The notes under the pieces: generated by a model | What the model was told of the DNA's origin: nothing | Databases searched by the model: none | What the model saw: the letters and a program-made list of their open reading frames with translations, nothing else | Part shown: positions 38,701 through 48,760 of the stretch, in pieces | How positions within the stretch are numbered: the first letter of the stretch is position 1 | Layout: each line of letters starts with the position of its first letter | From: RPQJ01 sp963778185 | GTDB lineage: Bacteria; Pseudomonadota; Gammaproteobacteria; Steroidobacterales; Steroidobacteraceae | Direction of reading: 5' to 3' | DNA: 64,000 nucleotides | Assembly: GCA_963778185.1 (NCBI GenBank) | Contig: CAVZTF010000003.1 | Location: 992,001-1,056,000 of the forward strand | Made by a program: the position numbers and the translations under genes

Positions 38701-40380
38701 CCCGGCACCAAGGTCTATCCGTGGGTGGCCAGGACACGCCACACGACGGCGGGCGTGGGCCTGATCTCGCCGCCGCCGCACCACGACATCTACTCGATCG
38801 AGGACCTCGCTGAGCTGATCCACGACCTGAAGAACGCCAACCGCGAGGCGCGGGTGAGCGTCAAGCTGGTCGCGGAAGTGGGCGTGGGCACGATCGCGGC
38901 CGGCGTCGCCAAGGCGCACGCCGACGTCGTGCTGGTGAGCGGCTACGACGGCGGCACGGGTGCCTCGCCGCAGACCTCGATCACGCACGCGGGCCTGCCC
39001 TGGGAGCTGGGCCTCGCCGAGACGCACCAGACGCTGGTGCTCAACAACCTGCGCAGCCGCATCGCGGTCGAGACCGACGGCCAGTTGAAGACCGGGCGCG
39101 ACGTGGCGATCGCGGCGCTGCTCGGCGCCGAGGAGTTCGGCTTCGCGACGGCACCGCTGGTGGCGACGGGCTGCATCATGATGCGCGTCTGCCACCTGAA
39201 CACCTGCCCGGCCGGCGTCGCCACGCAGGATCCGCGACTGCGCGAGAAGTTCAAGGGCAAGCCCGAGCACGTCGTGAACTTCATGCGCTTCATCGCCGAG
39301 GAACTGCGCGAGATCATGGCCGAGCTCGGCTTCCGCACCCTCGAGGAAATGGTCGGCCGCGTCGACAAGCTCGAGGCGCGCGAGGCGGTCGATCACTGGA
39401 AGGCGAAGGGCCTCGATTTCTCGAACCTGCTCTACGCGCCCGAGGTGGATCCGGACTGGGGTCGCTACTGCCAGGACCCACAGGACCACGGCATCGAGCG
39501 CTCGCTCGACGTGACGGTCCTGCTCGACCTCTGCCGGCCCGCGATCGAGCGCCGCGAGGAAGTGGTCGCGGAGCTGCCGATCCGCAACGTCAACCGCGTG
39601 GTCGGCACGATCACCGGCAGCGAGATCACGCGCCGGCACGGCGCGAAGGGCCTGCCGGAGGACACCATCCGCCTGCATTTCCGCGGCTCGGCGGGCCAGA
39701 GCTTCGGCGCGTTCATCCCGGCCGGCATGAGCCTGTCGCTCGAGGGCGACGCCAACGACTACGTCGGCAAGGGACTCTCGGGCGGCAGGATTGCCGTGTT
39801 CCCGCCGCGCGAGGCGACCTTCGCGGCCGAGGACAACATCATCGTCGGCAACGTGGCGCTCTACGGGGCGACGAGCGGCGAGGCGTTCATCCGCGGCGCG
39901 GCGGGCGAGCGCTTCTGCGTGCGCAACAGCGGCGCCAGCGCGGTCGTCGAGGCCGTGGGCGACCACGGCTGCGAGTACATGACCGGCGGCCGCGTGGTCG
40001 TGCTCGGGCCCACGGGGCGCAACTTCGCGGCGGGCATGTCGGGCGGCATCGCCTACGTACTCGACCAGCGCGGCGAGTTCGGGGCCCAGGTGAACGCGCA
40101 GATGGTGAGCCTCGAGAAGCTCGAGTCGCCCGCGGAAATCGCGGAGGTGCGACGGCTGGTCGAGCGCCACCTCGAGCGCACTTCGAGCGACCGCGCCCGG
40201 CGGGTACTGGACGCGTGGGAGGAGACCGTGCCGCGCTTCGTGAAGGTCATCCCGCGCGACTACAAGCGCATGCTCGAGGCCATCGCCCGCGCCGAGGAGC
40301 AGGGACTGGTCGGCGAGGAAGCGATCATGGTCGCCTTCGAGGAAAACGCGCGCGACCTGTCGCGAGTGGGCGGCAACTGA
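35767..40380 (+). CDS. gltB: Glutamate synthase (NADPH) large subunit
   Basis: 1537 residues, full family length. The N-terminal Ntn glutaminase domain follows a 26-residue propeptide, leaving nucleophile C27 (EHDACGVGF); LDHRGACGCEVNTGDGAG and the IAHNGEINTVRGN motif follow. The FMN synthase domain (about residues 850-1250) has SYGSISKEAHETLAIAMNR and the three cysteines of the 3Fe-4S cluster in GCIMMRVCHLNTCPAGVATQ. The C-terminal GXGXG beta-helix closes the protein. It transfers the amide of glutamine to 2-oxoglutarate, with electrons from GltD. The small-subunit gene follows after 26 bases. Confidence 0.98.
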   Translation: MSTTERSATTRPGKQGLYDPQFEHDACGVGFVVDIKGRKSHRILEQAIQVLKNLDHRGACGCEVNTGDGAGVLLQMPHAFNEETCRKARIPLPAPGEYGSGIVFLPRNPTVRRQVEQKFEQVVQSEGQHVIGWRTVPTSNGMLGETARSCEPFMRQVFIRRDASIADELAFERKLYVIRKRAYNEIRTSTLPGAESWYVVSLSCRTFVYKGMLLTTQLDQYFTDLHNPAVETALALVHSRFSTNTFPSWDRAHPYRYIAHNGEINTVRGNSNWMHAREARFEAELFGEDIAKVSPIINPNGSDSGMLDNTLELLYLSGRSLPHAMMMMIPEPWSGHEGMDDAKRAFYQYHSSLMEPWDGPASIAFTDGRQIGAVLDRNGLRPSRYYVTRDDLVIMASEAGVLDVPPEDVVQKGRLQPGRMFLVDTEQGRIIDDEEIKRTISAQRPYREWLDEYQIHIDDLPVAPEVPAPDPDTLLQRQVAFGYTYEDERIVLAPMARDGVEAVGSMGNDAALAVLSNKPRLLYDYFKQLFAQVTNPPIDCIREELITSAETRLGSEGNLLNPQPSDCRRLEIKWPILTNEEFAKIRRMDLPGLRVGVLPILFRVTRGEKGLVKSMEELRLMARRLIEEEEVNVIVLSDRGVNKEFAPIPSLMAVAGLHHYLIREGLRTRVSLVLETGEAREVHHFSLLIGYGVSAINPYVAFETIDRMIDSGLLTGVDYKAACRNFVKAASKGVIKVASKMGISSLQSYRGAQVFEALGLRQDVIDEYFSWTPSRVGGIGTDVIAQEVLMRHQAAFPERPLERHALPAGGQYQWRSEGETHLFNPESIHRLQKAVRTGSYPAFKAYSKLVNDQATNLCTLRGLLQFKTGDAIPLEDVEPAEDILKRFKTGAMSYGSISKEAHETLAIAMNRIGGKSNTGEGGEDPERFVPLPNGDSRNSAIKQVASGRFGVTSEYLVSAKELQIKMAQGAKPGEGGQLPGTKVYPWVARTRHTTAGVGLISPPPHHDIYSIEDLAELIHDLKNANREARVSVKLVAEVGVGTIAAGVAKAHADVVLVSGYDGGTGASPQTSITHAGLPWELGLAETHQTLVLNNLRSRIAVETDGQLKTGRDVAIAALLGAEEFGFATAPLVATGCIMMRVCHLNTCPAGVATQDPRLREKFKGKPEHVVNFMRFIAEELREIMAELGFRTLEEMVGRVDKLEAREAVDHWKAKGLDFSNLLYAPEVDPDWGRYCQDPQDHGIERSLDVTVLLDLCRPAIERREEVVAELPIRNVNRVVGTITGSEITRRHGAKGLPEDTIRLHFRGSAGQSFGAFIPAGMSLSLEGDANDYVGKGLSGGRIAVFPPREATFAAEDNIIVGNVALYGATSGEAFIRGAAGERFCVRNSGASAVVEAVGDHGCEYMTGGRVVVLGPTGRNFAAGMSGGIAYVLDQRGEFGAQVNAQMVSLEKLESPAEIAEVRRLVERHLERTSSDRARRVLDAWEETVPRFVKVIPRDYKRMLEAIARAEEQGLVGEEAIMVAFEENARDLSRVGGN

Positions 40381-40406
40381 CAAGGCATCGGTCCAGGTAG
40401 ACGTTC

Positions 40407-41891
<1,485 letters not shown>

Positions 41892-41910
41892 ACCGGGCGC
41901 CGCCGGGCTG

Positions 41911-41927
41911 TTGCTGCGCCGCAGCAA
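41911..41927 (+). terminator. Hairpin after gltD (possible terminator without U-tract)
   Basis: TTGCTGC-GCC-GCAGCAA is a perfect seven-base-pair stem with a three-base loop, 19 bases after the gltD stop. No run of T follows, so it is either a weak or Rho-assisted terminator or an mRNA 3'-end stabiliser. Confidence 0.4.
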
Positions 41928-41975
41928 GCAGGCGATGATGCGTTACGGGCCCGCCCGGCGTTAGGATTCCCGCCT

Positions 41976-42004
41976 GCTTCGGTCGGGGGAAACCGGAAGC
42001 CCTT
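41976..42004 (+). promoter_or_regulatory. Conserved leader element upstream of the first GGDEF-EAL gene
   Basis: GCTTCGGT (41976-41983), GGGGGAAACC (41985-41994) and CCCTT (42000-42004) recur in the same order before the second GGDEF-EAL gene. Here GCTTCGGT can pair with ACCGGAAGC (41992-42000) with one bulged base, forming a hairpin about 70 bases before the start codon. A further hairpin, CCACC-GTG-GGTGG, lies at 42046-42058 just before the ribosome site. Whether it is a structured RNA or only a relic of gene duplication is not known. Confidence 0.35.
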
Positions 42005-42071
42005 CATTCGTACGCCCGGGCGATCCACGCACCGGCACGAGCAGCCACCGTGGGTGGCGAGGAGCAGTGTC

Positions 42072-44675
42072 TTGGCCAACAGGCGCGGCGCCAGCAGCAA
42101 GCCCGGCATGCGGATCGGCATCGGACTGCCGATCGCCGCGTGGCTCGTGCTGGGCTTCGCGCTGGTCATCGGCGCATTCGTAACGGCCAGCCTGCTCGCA
42201 TTGCGCAGCACCCGCAGCGCCACGACGGACGTCACCCGGGTGCAGCAGGACCTCGAGCCGCTCACCCGCAAGGCGCGCGAGATCGGCGACAGCGCAGCGG
42301 CATTCGACCGGGCCGTCCTCGGCTACCTGCGCAGCTATTCGGGCGAGAATCGCCAGGCCGTCATGGATGCCGGCGTCCAGCTCTCCGCCGTCGCCAACGA
42401 CGAGGAGTGGGCGAAGGCAGGCGCGGAGCACCCCGCCTACAAGGAGGCCTTCCTGCGCCTGGCGGAGCACGAGGCGGACGGTTTCGCAGTGGTGAACCTG
42501 CAGGACGAGCGCAATGTCGCGGCGGACGAACTCGAGGCCACGCTGGCCGACGTCGAGTCCCGCATCGTCGCCGCCGGCGCGCGGGGTCTGCGCGTCGGCG
42601 ACAACCTGCTCACGCTGCCCTCGCTCGCCGAGCTCGCCGAGGCCGCCGGCGTCCTGCGCGACGAATATTCGGCGCAGATCGGCGAGCGCGCACCGGCGCG
42701 GCCCGGCGTGCCTGCCGAGGCTGAGACGCGCTTGCGCGAGACGCTCGAGCGGCACCGCGATACCCTCGTCGTGTCGCCCGGCGCCGCGTGGCTGGAACTG
42801 CTCGAGGAAGACATCGCCGGGTCGGTCGGGCTGCGCGACCGCATCGTCGACCTCGACCGGCAGATCAAGGCCCGCCGCGCGGAATTCACTGCCAGCGGCG
42901 ACAACCTCGCTGCCTTCGTGAGGAGCGAGCTCGAGGCGCCCGCGTGGAACGAGCTGAAGGCGGCGGCGCAGGACGCGCGCCTGTCGGTGGAGCGCGCACA
43001 GACGACCATCTCGGACGCGACGTTCAAGGCCGTGCTGCTGACGCTGCTGGTGCTCTCCATCATCACCTGGGTCATCACCTGGCCGGTGCGCAGGCTCACG
43101 GCGGGGACGCGCCGCCTGGCCGAGGGCGACCACGCGACGCGCGTGAGGCGCGGCGGCGCGGCCGAGGTGGACCAGCTGGCGCAGGCGTTCAATCACCTCG
43201 CGATCGAGCTCGAGAAGGCCGAGGAGACCGTCAACACCTACCAGGCGCAGCTCGAGCAGCGCGTCGAGGAACGGACGCTGCAGTTGCGGCACATGGCGGA
43301 GCACGACCCGCTCACGAACCTGCCCAATCGCCGGCAGCTGTTCCGGCACCTCGACGACATCCTCGCCACGGCCGATCCGGCCCGCGCCCACGTGGCCGTG
43401 CTGTTTCTCGACCTCGACAACTTCAAGACGGTCAACGACAGCCTCGGGCACGAGTTCGGCGACCGGGTGTTGACGGAAATCGGCGAGCGCCTGCGCCAGA
43501 TCGCCGGGGAGCTCGGCTTCATCGCACGGCTGGGCGGCGACGAGTTCACGCTGGTGTTCCCGTTCTCCGGATCGGTCCGCGAGATCGAGAAGCGCACGGC
43601 CCAGCTGGTCGAGAGCTTCCAGCGCCCGCTGCTGATGGACCGGCGCGAGATCAGCATCGGCGTGAGCTGCGGCGCGGCCATGTTCCCGGAGCACGGCCGG
43701 GACGCCGCGAGCCTGTTGCGCGCCGCCGACGCCGCGCTGTTCCGCGCGAAGGAACTCGGGCGGAACCGGCTGTGCGTGTTCGATCCGGAACTGCTGGTCG
43801 CGGCGTCGAACCGGTTCCGCGTGGAGCAGGCGCTGCGCAAGGCGATCGACGGCGGCGATTTCATCCTGCATTACCAGCCGCAGGTATGCCTCAACGGACG
43901 GCGGACCACGTCGGTCGAGGCGCTGCTGCGCTGGCGACGCAACGGCACGGAGATCGCTCCGGCCAGCGAGTTCATCTCGATCGCGGAGCAGTCCGGCTTG
44001 ATGCTGGACCTGAACGACTGGGTGCTCGAGCAGGCGGCGAGCGCGGTGCGCGGCTGGCGCGAGTCCGGCTGGCCGGAAGCCCGCGTCGCGATCAACGTTT
44101 CCGCGCAGCAGTTCGTCACCGGAGACTTCGTGCAGGACATCGAACGCCTCCTGGCGCGGCACCGCCTGCCCCCGGACGCGATCGAGCTGGAGCTCACCGA
44201 AAACATGCTGCAGACCGGCGCGATCACCATCGACAGCCTGCGCAAGCTGCGCGCGCTCGGCGTCGCCACCGTGCTGGACGATTTCGGAATCGGCTATTCC
44301 TCGCTCACCTCCCTGGAACAGCTGCCCCTGAGCCGCGTGAAGCTCGACCGCAGCGTCATCGCCGAGGTGGACTGGAACCCGCGCGCTGCCGCCATCGCCC
44401 GCTCCATCATCGGCCTCTGCCGCAGCCTCGGGCTGCAGGTCACCGTCGAGGGCGTCGAGCGGCCGAGCCAGCTCGACCTGCTGCTCGGCTGTGGGGAGGT
44501 GTCGGTGCAGGGCTACCTCGTCGCACGACCGGCGGATGCGGACAGCGTCCTCGACTTCGTCGGCCGCACGGAAGCGCGCGTGACGTCGCTGGTAAGGGCC
44601 GCGGAACTCACCCGCCTCGACGGCGGCGACGACCCCAACAGCCCGGTACGCCTCCTGAAGCGTCGGTTGCCCTAG
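42072..44675 (+). CDS. Membrane GGDEF-EAL protein (diguanylate cyclase / c-di-GMP phosphodiesterase), copy 1
   Basis: 867 residues from TTG 42072, seven bases after AGGAG; GTG 42054 is an alternative. One membrane helix near residue 20, a long periplasmic helical sensor region (about 40-315), a second helix, HAMP (RRLTAGTRRLAEGDHATRV), a coiled coil, GGDEF (G488-F492 intact) and EAL (E616-L618). The GGDEF lacks the RxxD inhibitory site. EAL residues for catalysis are present: EALLRW, INVSAQQF, ELTENML, LDDFGIGYSSL, KLDRS and VTVEGVE. Both activities could therefore work; the usual outcome in such hybrids is phosphodiesterase activity tuned by GTP binding. A paralogue of almost the same length follows. 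Confidence 0.95.
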   Translation: MANRRGASSKPGMRIGIGLPIAAWLVLGFALVIGAFVTASLLALRSTRSATTDVTRVQQDLEPLTRKAREIGDSAAAFDRAVLGYLRSYSGENRQAVMDAGVQLSAVANDEEWAKAGAEHPAYKEAFLRLAEHEADGFAVVNLQDERNVAADELEATLADVESRIVAAGARGLRVGDNLLTLPSLAELAEAAGVLRDEYSAQIGERAPARPGVPAEAETRLRETLERHRDTLVVSPGAAWLELLEEDIAGSVGLRDRIVDLDRQIKARRAEFTASGDNLAAFVRSELEAPAWNELKAAAQDARLSVERAQTTISDATFKAVLLTLLVLSIITWVITWPVRRLTAGTRRLAEGDHATRVRRGGAAEVDQLAQAFNHLAIELEKAEETVNTYQAQLEQRVEERTLQLRHMAEHDPLTNLPNRRQLFRHLDDILATADPARAHVAVLFLDLDNFKTVNDSLGHEFGDRVLTEIGERLRQIAGELGFIARLGGDEFTLVFPFSGSVREIEKRTAQLVESFQRPLLMDRREISIGVSCGAAMFPEHGRDAASLLRAADAALFRAKELGRNRLCVFDPELLVAASNRFRVEQALRKAIDGGDFILHYQPQVCLNGRRTTSVEALLRWRRNGTEIAPASEFISIAEQSGLMLDLNDWVLEQAASAVRGWRESGWPEARVAINVSAQQFVTGDFVQDIERLLARHRLPPDAIELELTENMLQTGAITIDSLRKLRALGVATVLDDFGIGYSSLTSLEQLPLSRVKLDRSVIAEVDWNPRAAAIARSIIGLCRSLGLQVTVEGVERPSQLDLLLGCGEVSVQGYLVARPADADSVLDFVGRTEARVTSLVRAAELTRLDGGDDPNSPVRLLKRRLP

Positions 44676-44704
44676 GCGGGCGCCCGGCACGGCACGAGAC
44701 GGCG

Positions 44705-44737
44705 CCACCGGCTTCGGTGGTCCGGGGAAACCCCCTT
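44705..44737 (+). promoter_or_regulatory. Conserved leader element upstream of the second GGDEF-EAL gene
   Basis: Same ordered blocks as before copy 1: GCTTCGGT (44711-44718), GGGGAAACC (44724-44732) and CCCTT (44733-44737). A perfect six-pair hairpin CCACCG-GCTT-CGGTGG covers 44705-44720, and GGGG-AAA-CCCC a second small one. It lies about 110-140 bases before the start codon. The pairing partners differ from those in copy 1, so a common RNA fold is not proven. Confidence 0.35.
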
Positions 44738-44848
44738 TTCCTGTGACGGCCATCAAGGTCCTGGGCCCTGGTGCTGACCTCCCCGGGGGCCCTGCGGCAG
44801 CATCGGCCCTCAGGTCCCAGCCGGGACGGACAGGAACGCCAGGATCCC

Positions 44849-47452
44849 GTGTCCGCGCAAGACGTGCCGCCGCAGCCCGTGCGCCGCGCACGCGCCATCG
44901 GCCTGCCGATCGGCGCGTGGCTGGTGATCGGGTTCGCCTTCGTCATCGCCGCCTTCGCGGCAGCGAGCGTGGTCGCTTTGCGCAGCACACGCAGCGCGAC
45001 CGCGGACCTCGCACTCATCCAGCGCCAGTTCGAGCCGCTGGCGCGCAGCGTGCGCGACCTCGGCGACGGCACCGCGACGTTCGATCGCGCGGTGCTTGCC
45101 TACCTGAGGACGGACGCGCGCGCCAGCCGGGAAGCCGCCGTTGCCGCGGCGGAACGGCTCGCGAACACCGCCAACCGCGCGGCGGACGTCGACCCCGCAG
45201 GTGCCACGGATCCCATCGCCCCCCTGCTGGTGCGGATCACCGGGCACCTGGCCGAGGGCTTCCGCCTGCTCGACATGCGGGACGAGCGCCGCCGGGCCAT
45301 CAAGGGGGTCGAGCGCGCCTTCGACGCGCTCGATCGGCGCGTGAAGAGCGCCGGTGGCGGCGGGATCGTCGTCGGCGAAAACGTGCTGTCGAGGCCATCG
45401 ATGGCCGAACTGGCGCGGGCGGTGGAGACGGCCCGGCGGGAGACCTTCAGCGAGTTGTCGAGTGGCAGGAATCGCGAGGCAAGGGTTGGTGGCGGCGAGG
45501 AGCGGCTGCGCGGGACCATCGAGGCACACCGCGCGGAGTTCGTCGCCTCGCCGGGCCAGGCCTGGCTGGCGCTGCTCGAGGAAGACTTCGCCGGCGCAGT
45601 CAGGCAGCGCCGGCGGGCGGAGCAACTCGCCGAGCAGATCGAAGCCGGGCAGGCAGCCTTCGCCGCGAGCGGTGACGCGCTGGCGGTGGAGATCAGCGAG
45701 AACGTCGAGGGACCGGCCTGGCAGCAGTTCGCGACCGCGGCCGCGCAGGCGCAACGGGCGGTCGAGGACTCCGAGCGGACCATCACCACGGCGACCGTAC
45801 GGGCCGGGCTCTTCGCCGTGCTCGCCCTGCTGGTGACGGCCTGGGCGATCACGGGGCCCGTGCGCCGGCTCACGGCCGGTACGCGCCGCCTGGCTGCCGG
45901 TCACCTCGACGCACGCGTGAGCCGTGGCGGCGCGAGCGAGCTCGACGAGCTGGCGCACGCGTTCAATCACATGGCGACCGAGCTGGCCGAAGCGGAGCGC
46001 GCGGTCAAGACCTACCAGGCCGAGCTCGAGCAGCGCGTCGAGGAGCGCACGCTGCAGCTGCGGCACCTCGCCGAGCACGATCCGCTCACCAACCTGCCCA
46101 ACCGGCGCCAGCTCTTCCATCGGCTCAACGACCTGCTGCGCGGGGCGTCCCGCGACGGCCGGCACGTCGCGGTGCTGTTCCTCGACCTCGACAACTTCAA
46201 GACCGTGAACGACACGCTGGGGCACGACTTCGGTGACCGGGTGCTCACCGAGATCGGGCAGCGCCTCCGCGAGATCGTCGGCGACTCGGGCTTCATCGCC
46301 CGGCTCGGCGGCGACGAGTTCACGCTGGTCTTCGGCCACTCCGGCGACCCGCGCGAGGTCGAACGCCGTGCCGCGCAACTCGTCGAGGGATTCCAGCGTC
46401 CGCTGGTCATTGACCGTCGCGAGGTGGCCGTCGGCGTGAGCTGCGGCGTCGCGATGTACCCGGCCCACGGGCGGGATGCCACGTCGCTGCTGCGCGCCGC
46501 CGACGTCGCGCTGTATCGCGCCAAGGAACTCGGGCGCAATCGACTGTGCATCCACGAGCCCTCGATGCTGGTGCGGGCCTCCAACCGGTTCCGGATCGAG
46601 CAGGCGCTGCGCAAGGCGATCGAGGGCGGCGACTTCGTGCTGCACTACCAGCCGCAGGTCTGCCTGGGCCGGCAGCGCACGACGGCCGTGGAGGCGCTGC
46701 TGCGCTGGCGGCGCAGCGACAGCCACATCGTTCCGGCCGGCGAGTTCATCGAGATCGCCGAGCAGTCGGGCCTGATGCTGGACCTCAACGACTGGATCCT
46801 CGAGACCGCGGCCGACGCGGTGAGCGAGTGGCGGCGCAACGGCTGGCCCGACGCCCGGGTGGCGATCAACGTGTCGGCCCAGCAGTTCGTGGCGGGAAAC
46901 TTCCTGGTCGAGATCGAGCGGCTGCTGGCCCGGCACGGGTTGCCGCCGGACGCGATCGAGCTCGAGCTGACCGAGACGATGCTGCAGACCGGCGCCGTGA
47001 CGGTCGAGACGCTGCACGGATTGCGTACGCTCGGCATCGACACCGCACTCGACGATTTCGGCACGGGCTATTCGTCGCTGACGTCCATCGAGCAGCTGCC
47101 GCTCAGCCGCGTCAAGCTCGACCGCAGCGTGATCGCCGACGTGGGCCACAACCCGCGCTCGGCCGCGATCGCGCACTCGATGATCAGCCTGTGCCGCAAC
47201 CTCGGCCTGCAGGTGACCGTCGAGGGCGTCGAGCGGCCCGGGCAGCTCGATTTCCTGGCGGCCTGCGGCGAGATCTCCGTCCAGGGCTACCTGGTCGCAC
47301 GACCGGCGGCCGCGGAGGAGATCATCGGGCTGGTTCGCGCCACCCGCGGCAACCTCGACTCGCTGCTGCGCAGCGCGGAGGAAGCCCGCCTCGCCGTTGC
47401 CGAGGACGACCTCACGAGTTCCGTGCGCCTGCTGCGCCGCCGCCGGACCTGA
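44849..47452 (+). CDS. Membrane GGDEF-EAL protein, copy 2
   Basis: 867 residues from GTG 44849 (AGGA four bases before), exactly the length of copy 1 and with the same order of parts: membrane helix, periplasmic helical region, second helix, HAMP, coiled coil, GGDEF (G487-F491) and EAL (E615-L617). The cytoplasmic part is highly similar to copy 1, while the periplasmic sensor region has diverged strongly, suggesting two sensors feeding the same c-di-GMP output. Catalytic residues of both domains are intact and the RxxD I-site is again missing. Its stop is 12 bases from the end of the convergent PPK2 gene. Confidence 0.95.
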   Translation: MSAQDVPPQPVRRARAIGLPIGAWLVIGFAFVIAAFAAASVVALRSTRSATADLALIQRQFEPLARSVRDLGDGTATFDRAVLAYLRTDARASREAAVAAAERLANTANRAADVDPAGATDPIAPLLVRITGHLAEGFRLLDMRDERRRAIKGVERAFDALDRRVKSAGGGGIVVGENVLSRPSMAELARAVETARRETFSELSSGRNREARVGGGEERLRGTIEAHRAEFVASPGQAWLALLEEDFAGAVRQRRRAEQLAEQIEAGQAAFAASGDALAVEISENVEGPAWQQFATAAAQAQRAVEDSERTITTATVRAGLFAVLALLVTAWAITGPVRRLTAGTRRLAAGHLDARVSRGGASELDELAHAFNHMATELAEAERAVKTYQAELEQRVEERTLQLRHLAEHDPLTNLPNRRQLFHRLNDLLRGASRDGRHVAVLFLDLDNFKTVNDTLGHDFGDRVLTEIGQRLREIVGDSGFIARLGGDEFTLVFGHSGDPREVERRAAQLVEGFQRPLVIDRREVAVGVSCGVAMYPAHGRDATSLLRAADVALYRAKELGRNRLCIHEPSMLVRASNRFRIEQALRKAIEGGDFVLHYQPQVCLGRQRTTAVEALLRWRRSDSHIVPAGEFIEIAEQSGLMLDLNDWILETAADAVSEWRRNGWPDARVAINVSAQQFVAGNFLVEIERLLARHGLPPDAIELELTETMLQTGAVTVETLHGLRTLGIDTALDDFGTGYSSLTSIEQLPLSRVKLDRSVIADVGHNPRSAAIAHSMISLCRNLGLQVTVEGVERPGQLDFLAACGEISVQGYLVARPAAAEEIIGLVRATRGNLDSLLRSAEEARLAVAEDDLTSSVRLLRRRRT

Positions 47453-47464
47453 GCGGGCGCCGCT

Positions 47465-48661
47465 TCAGAGGATCGGCGATTCGCGCTTCTCGCCGCGCTC
47501 GTACACGACACTCGCACGGCCGACCAGCAGCGGGTCGAGCGGGCCGACCCGCTCGATGTTCTTGCTCGCGTACGGCAACTTGTGCAGCACGTAGCGCATC
47601 GAGTTCAGCCGCGCGCGCTTCTTGCAGTCCGACTTGATCACGGTCCATGGCGCATCGGCGGTGTCGGTGTAGAAGAACATCGACTCCTTCGCCCTGGTGT
47701 AGTCGTCCCACTTGTCGAGCGACGCGAGGTCCACCGGGCTCAACTTCCACTGCTTGAGCGGATGCGACTTGCGCTCGCGGAAACGGCGGCGCTGCTCCTT
47801 GCGGCTCACCGAAAACCAGAACTTGATCAGGTGGATCCCGCTGCGCACGAGGTTGCGCTCGAACTCCGGCGCCTGCCGGATGAACTCCAGGTACTCGTCG
47901 TCGTTGCAGAAGCCCATCACCCGCTCGACGCCCGCCCGGTTGTACCAGGAGCGATCGAACATCACGATCTCGCCGCGTGTCGGCAGGTGGCCGACGTAGC
48001 GCTGGAAATACCACTGCCCCCGCTCCAGCTCGCTCGGTTTCTCGAGCGCGACCACGCGCGCGCCGCGGGGATTGAGGTGCTCCATGAAGCGCTTGATGGT
48101 GCCGCCCTTGCCGGCGGCGTCGCGGCCTTCGAACAGGAGCACCACGCGCTGCCCGGTGTCCTTGACCCAGGCCTGCAGCTTCAGCAATTCCACCTGCAGC
48201 TCGTACTTCTTGCGCTCGTAGCTGCGCCGCGACATCAGGTGCTTGTACGGATAGCCGCCCTCGCGCCAGTCGTCGGACAGTTCGCCGTCGGCCTTTTCCC
48301 GCTTGACGTTGCGCGAGGCTTCCTCGTGCTGCACCAGGAGGTTCCTGAGCGCGACGACATCGTCGGGCGATGCGCCCGCCAGGATCGCGTCGAAGGCGTC
48401 GATCAGGCCCGCAGGGTCGCCCTGCGCCGCGCGCGACAGGATGTCCCGCACGGCATGTGCCTTCGATTCGGTCGCCGCCGCCATCGCCTCGGAGACCGTG
48501 AAATCGGCGATGCCCTGCGAACCCAGCTGCGGCGACACGTCGCCTTCGGACGCCGGCCTCGCCCCGCTGCGCACGCCCTTGCCCCGAGTGTTGCGTCTTC
48601 GCCGGGATGCGGCCGCCGCTTCCGTGTTGCCGCCGGCGCCTCGTCGTCCTGCGTCGTCCAT
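47465..48661 (-). CDS. ppk2: Polyphosphate kinase 2 (PPK2) family protein
   Basis: 398 residues. Walker A is FEGRDAAGKGGT (G179-T188), the Walker B/lid motif is FDRSWYNRAGVE, and SYERKKYELQVELLKLQ leads into the core as in PPK2. These enzymes phosphorylate NDPs or NMPs with polyphosphate, or the reverse. About 120 residues precede the core, longer than the usual PPK2 N-terminus; the first 45 are basic and low-complexity, and the rest is helical. AGGAAGAGG stands before the ATG. The substrate class (ADP, GDP or AMP) cannot be decided by eye. Confidence 0.93.
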   Translation of the reverse strand: MDDAGRRGAGGNTEAAAASRRRRNTRGKGVRSGARPASEGDVSPQLGSQGIADFTVSEAMAAATESKAHAVRDILSRAAQGDPAGLIDAFDAILAGASPDDVVALRNLLVQHEEASRNVKREKADGELSDDWREGGYPYKHLMSRRSYERKKYELQVELLKLQAWVKDTGQRVVLLFEGRDAAGKGGTIKRFMEHLNPRGARVVALEKPSELERGQWYFQRYVGHLPTRGEIVMFDRSWYNRAGVERVMGFCNDDEYLEFIRQAPEFERNLVRSGIHLIKFWFSVSRKEQRRRFRERKSHPLKQWKLSPVDLASLDKWDDYTRAKESMFFYTDTADAPWTVIKSDCKKRARLNSMRYVLHKLPYASKNIERVGPLDPLLVGRASVVYERGEKRESPIL

Positions 48662-48760
48662 CGCCTCTTCCTTGCCCTGCCGGGCGAGCCTTCGTAGCCC
48701 GAGACTACGCCTGCCGGCAAGCGCGCTGACTCCGGGTATTCCGCAGCGGCCCCCGCGCGC

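Noticed and set aside
35650..40383. Open frame of 1577 codons on the minus strand across gltB
   Set aside because: It is the exact antisense of a highly conserved gltB; in GC-rich DNA the opposite frame stays open by codon bias. It has no domain-like composition and no ribosome site.
41892..42071. GEMM-I c-di-GMP riboswitch before the first GGDEF-EAL gene
   Set aside because: The conserved core (GGCAAACC with the two-helix junction and GGUAGGUAGC) is not present; only a looser shared leader was kept as a candidate.
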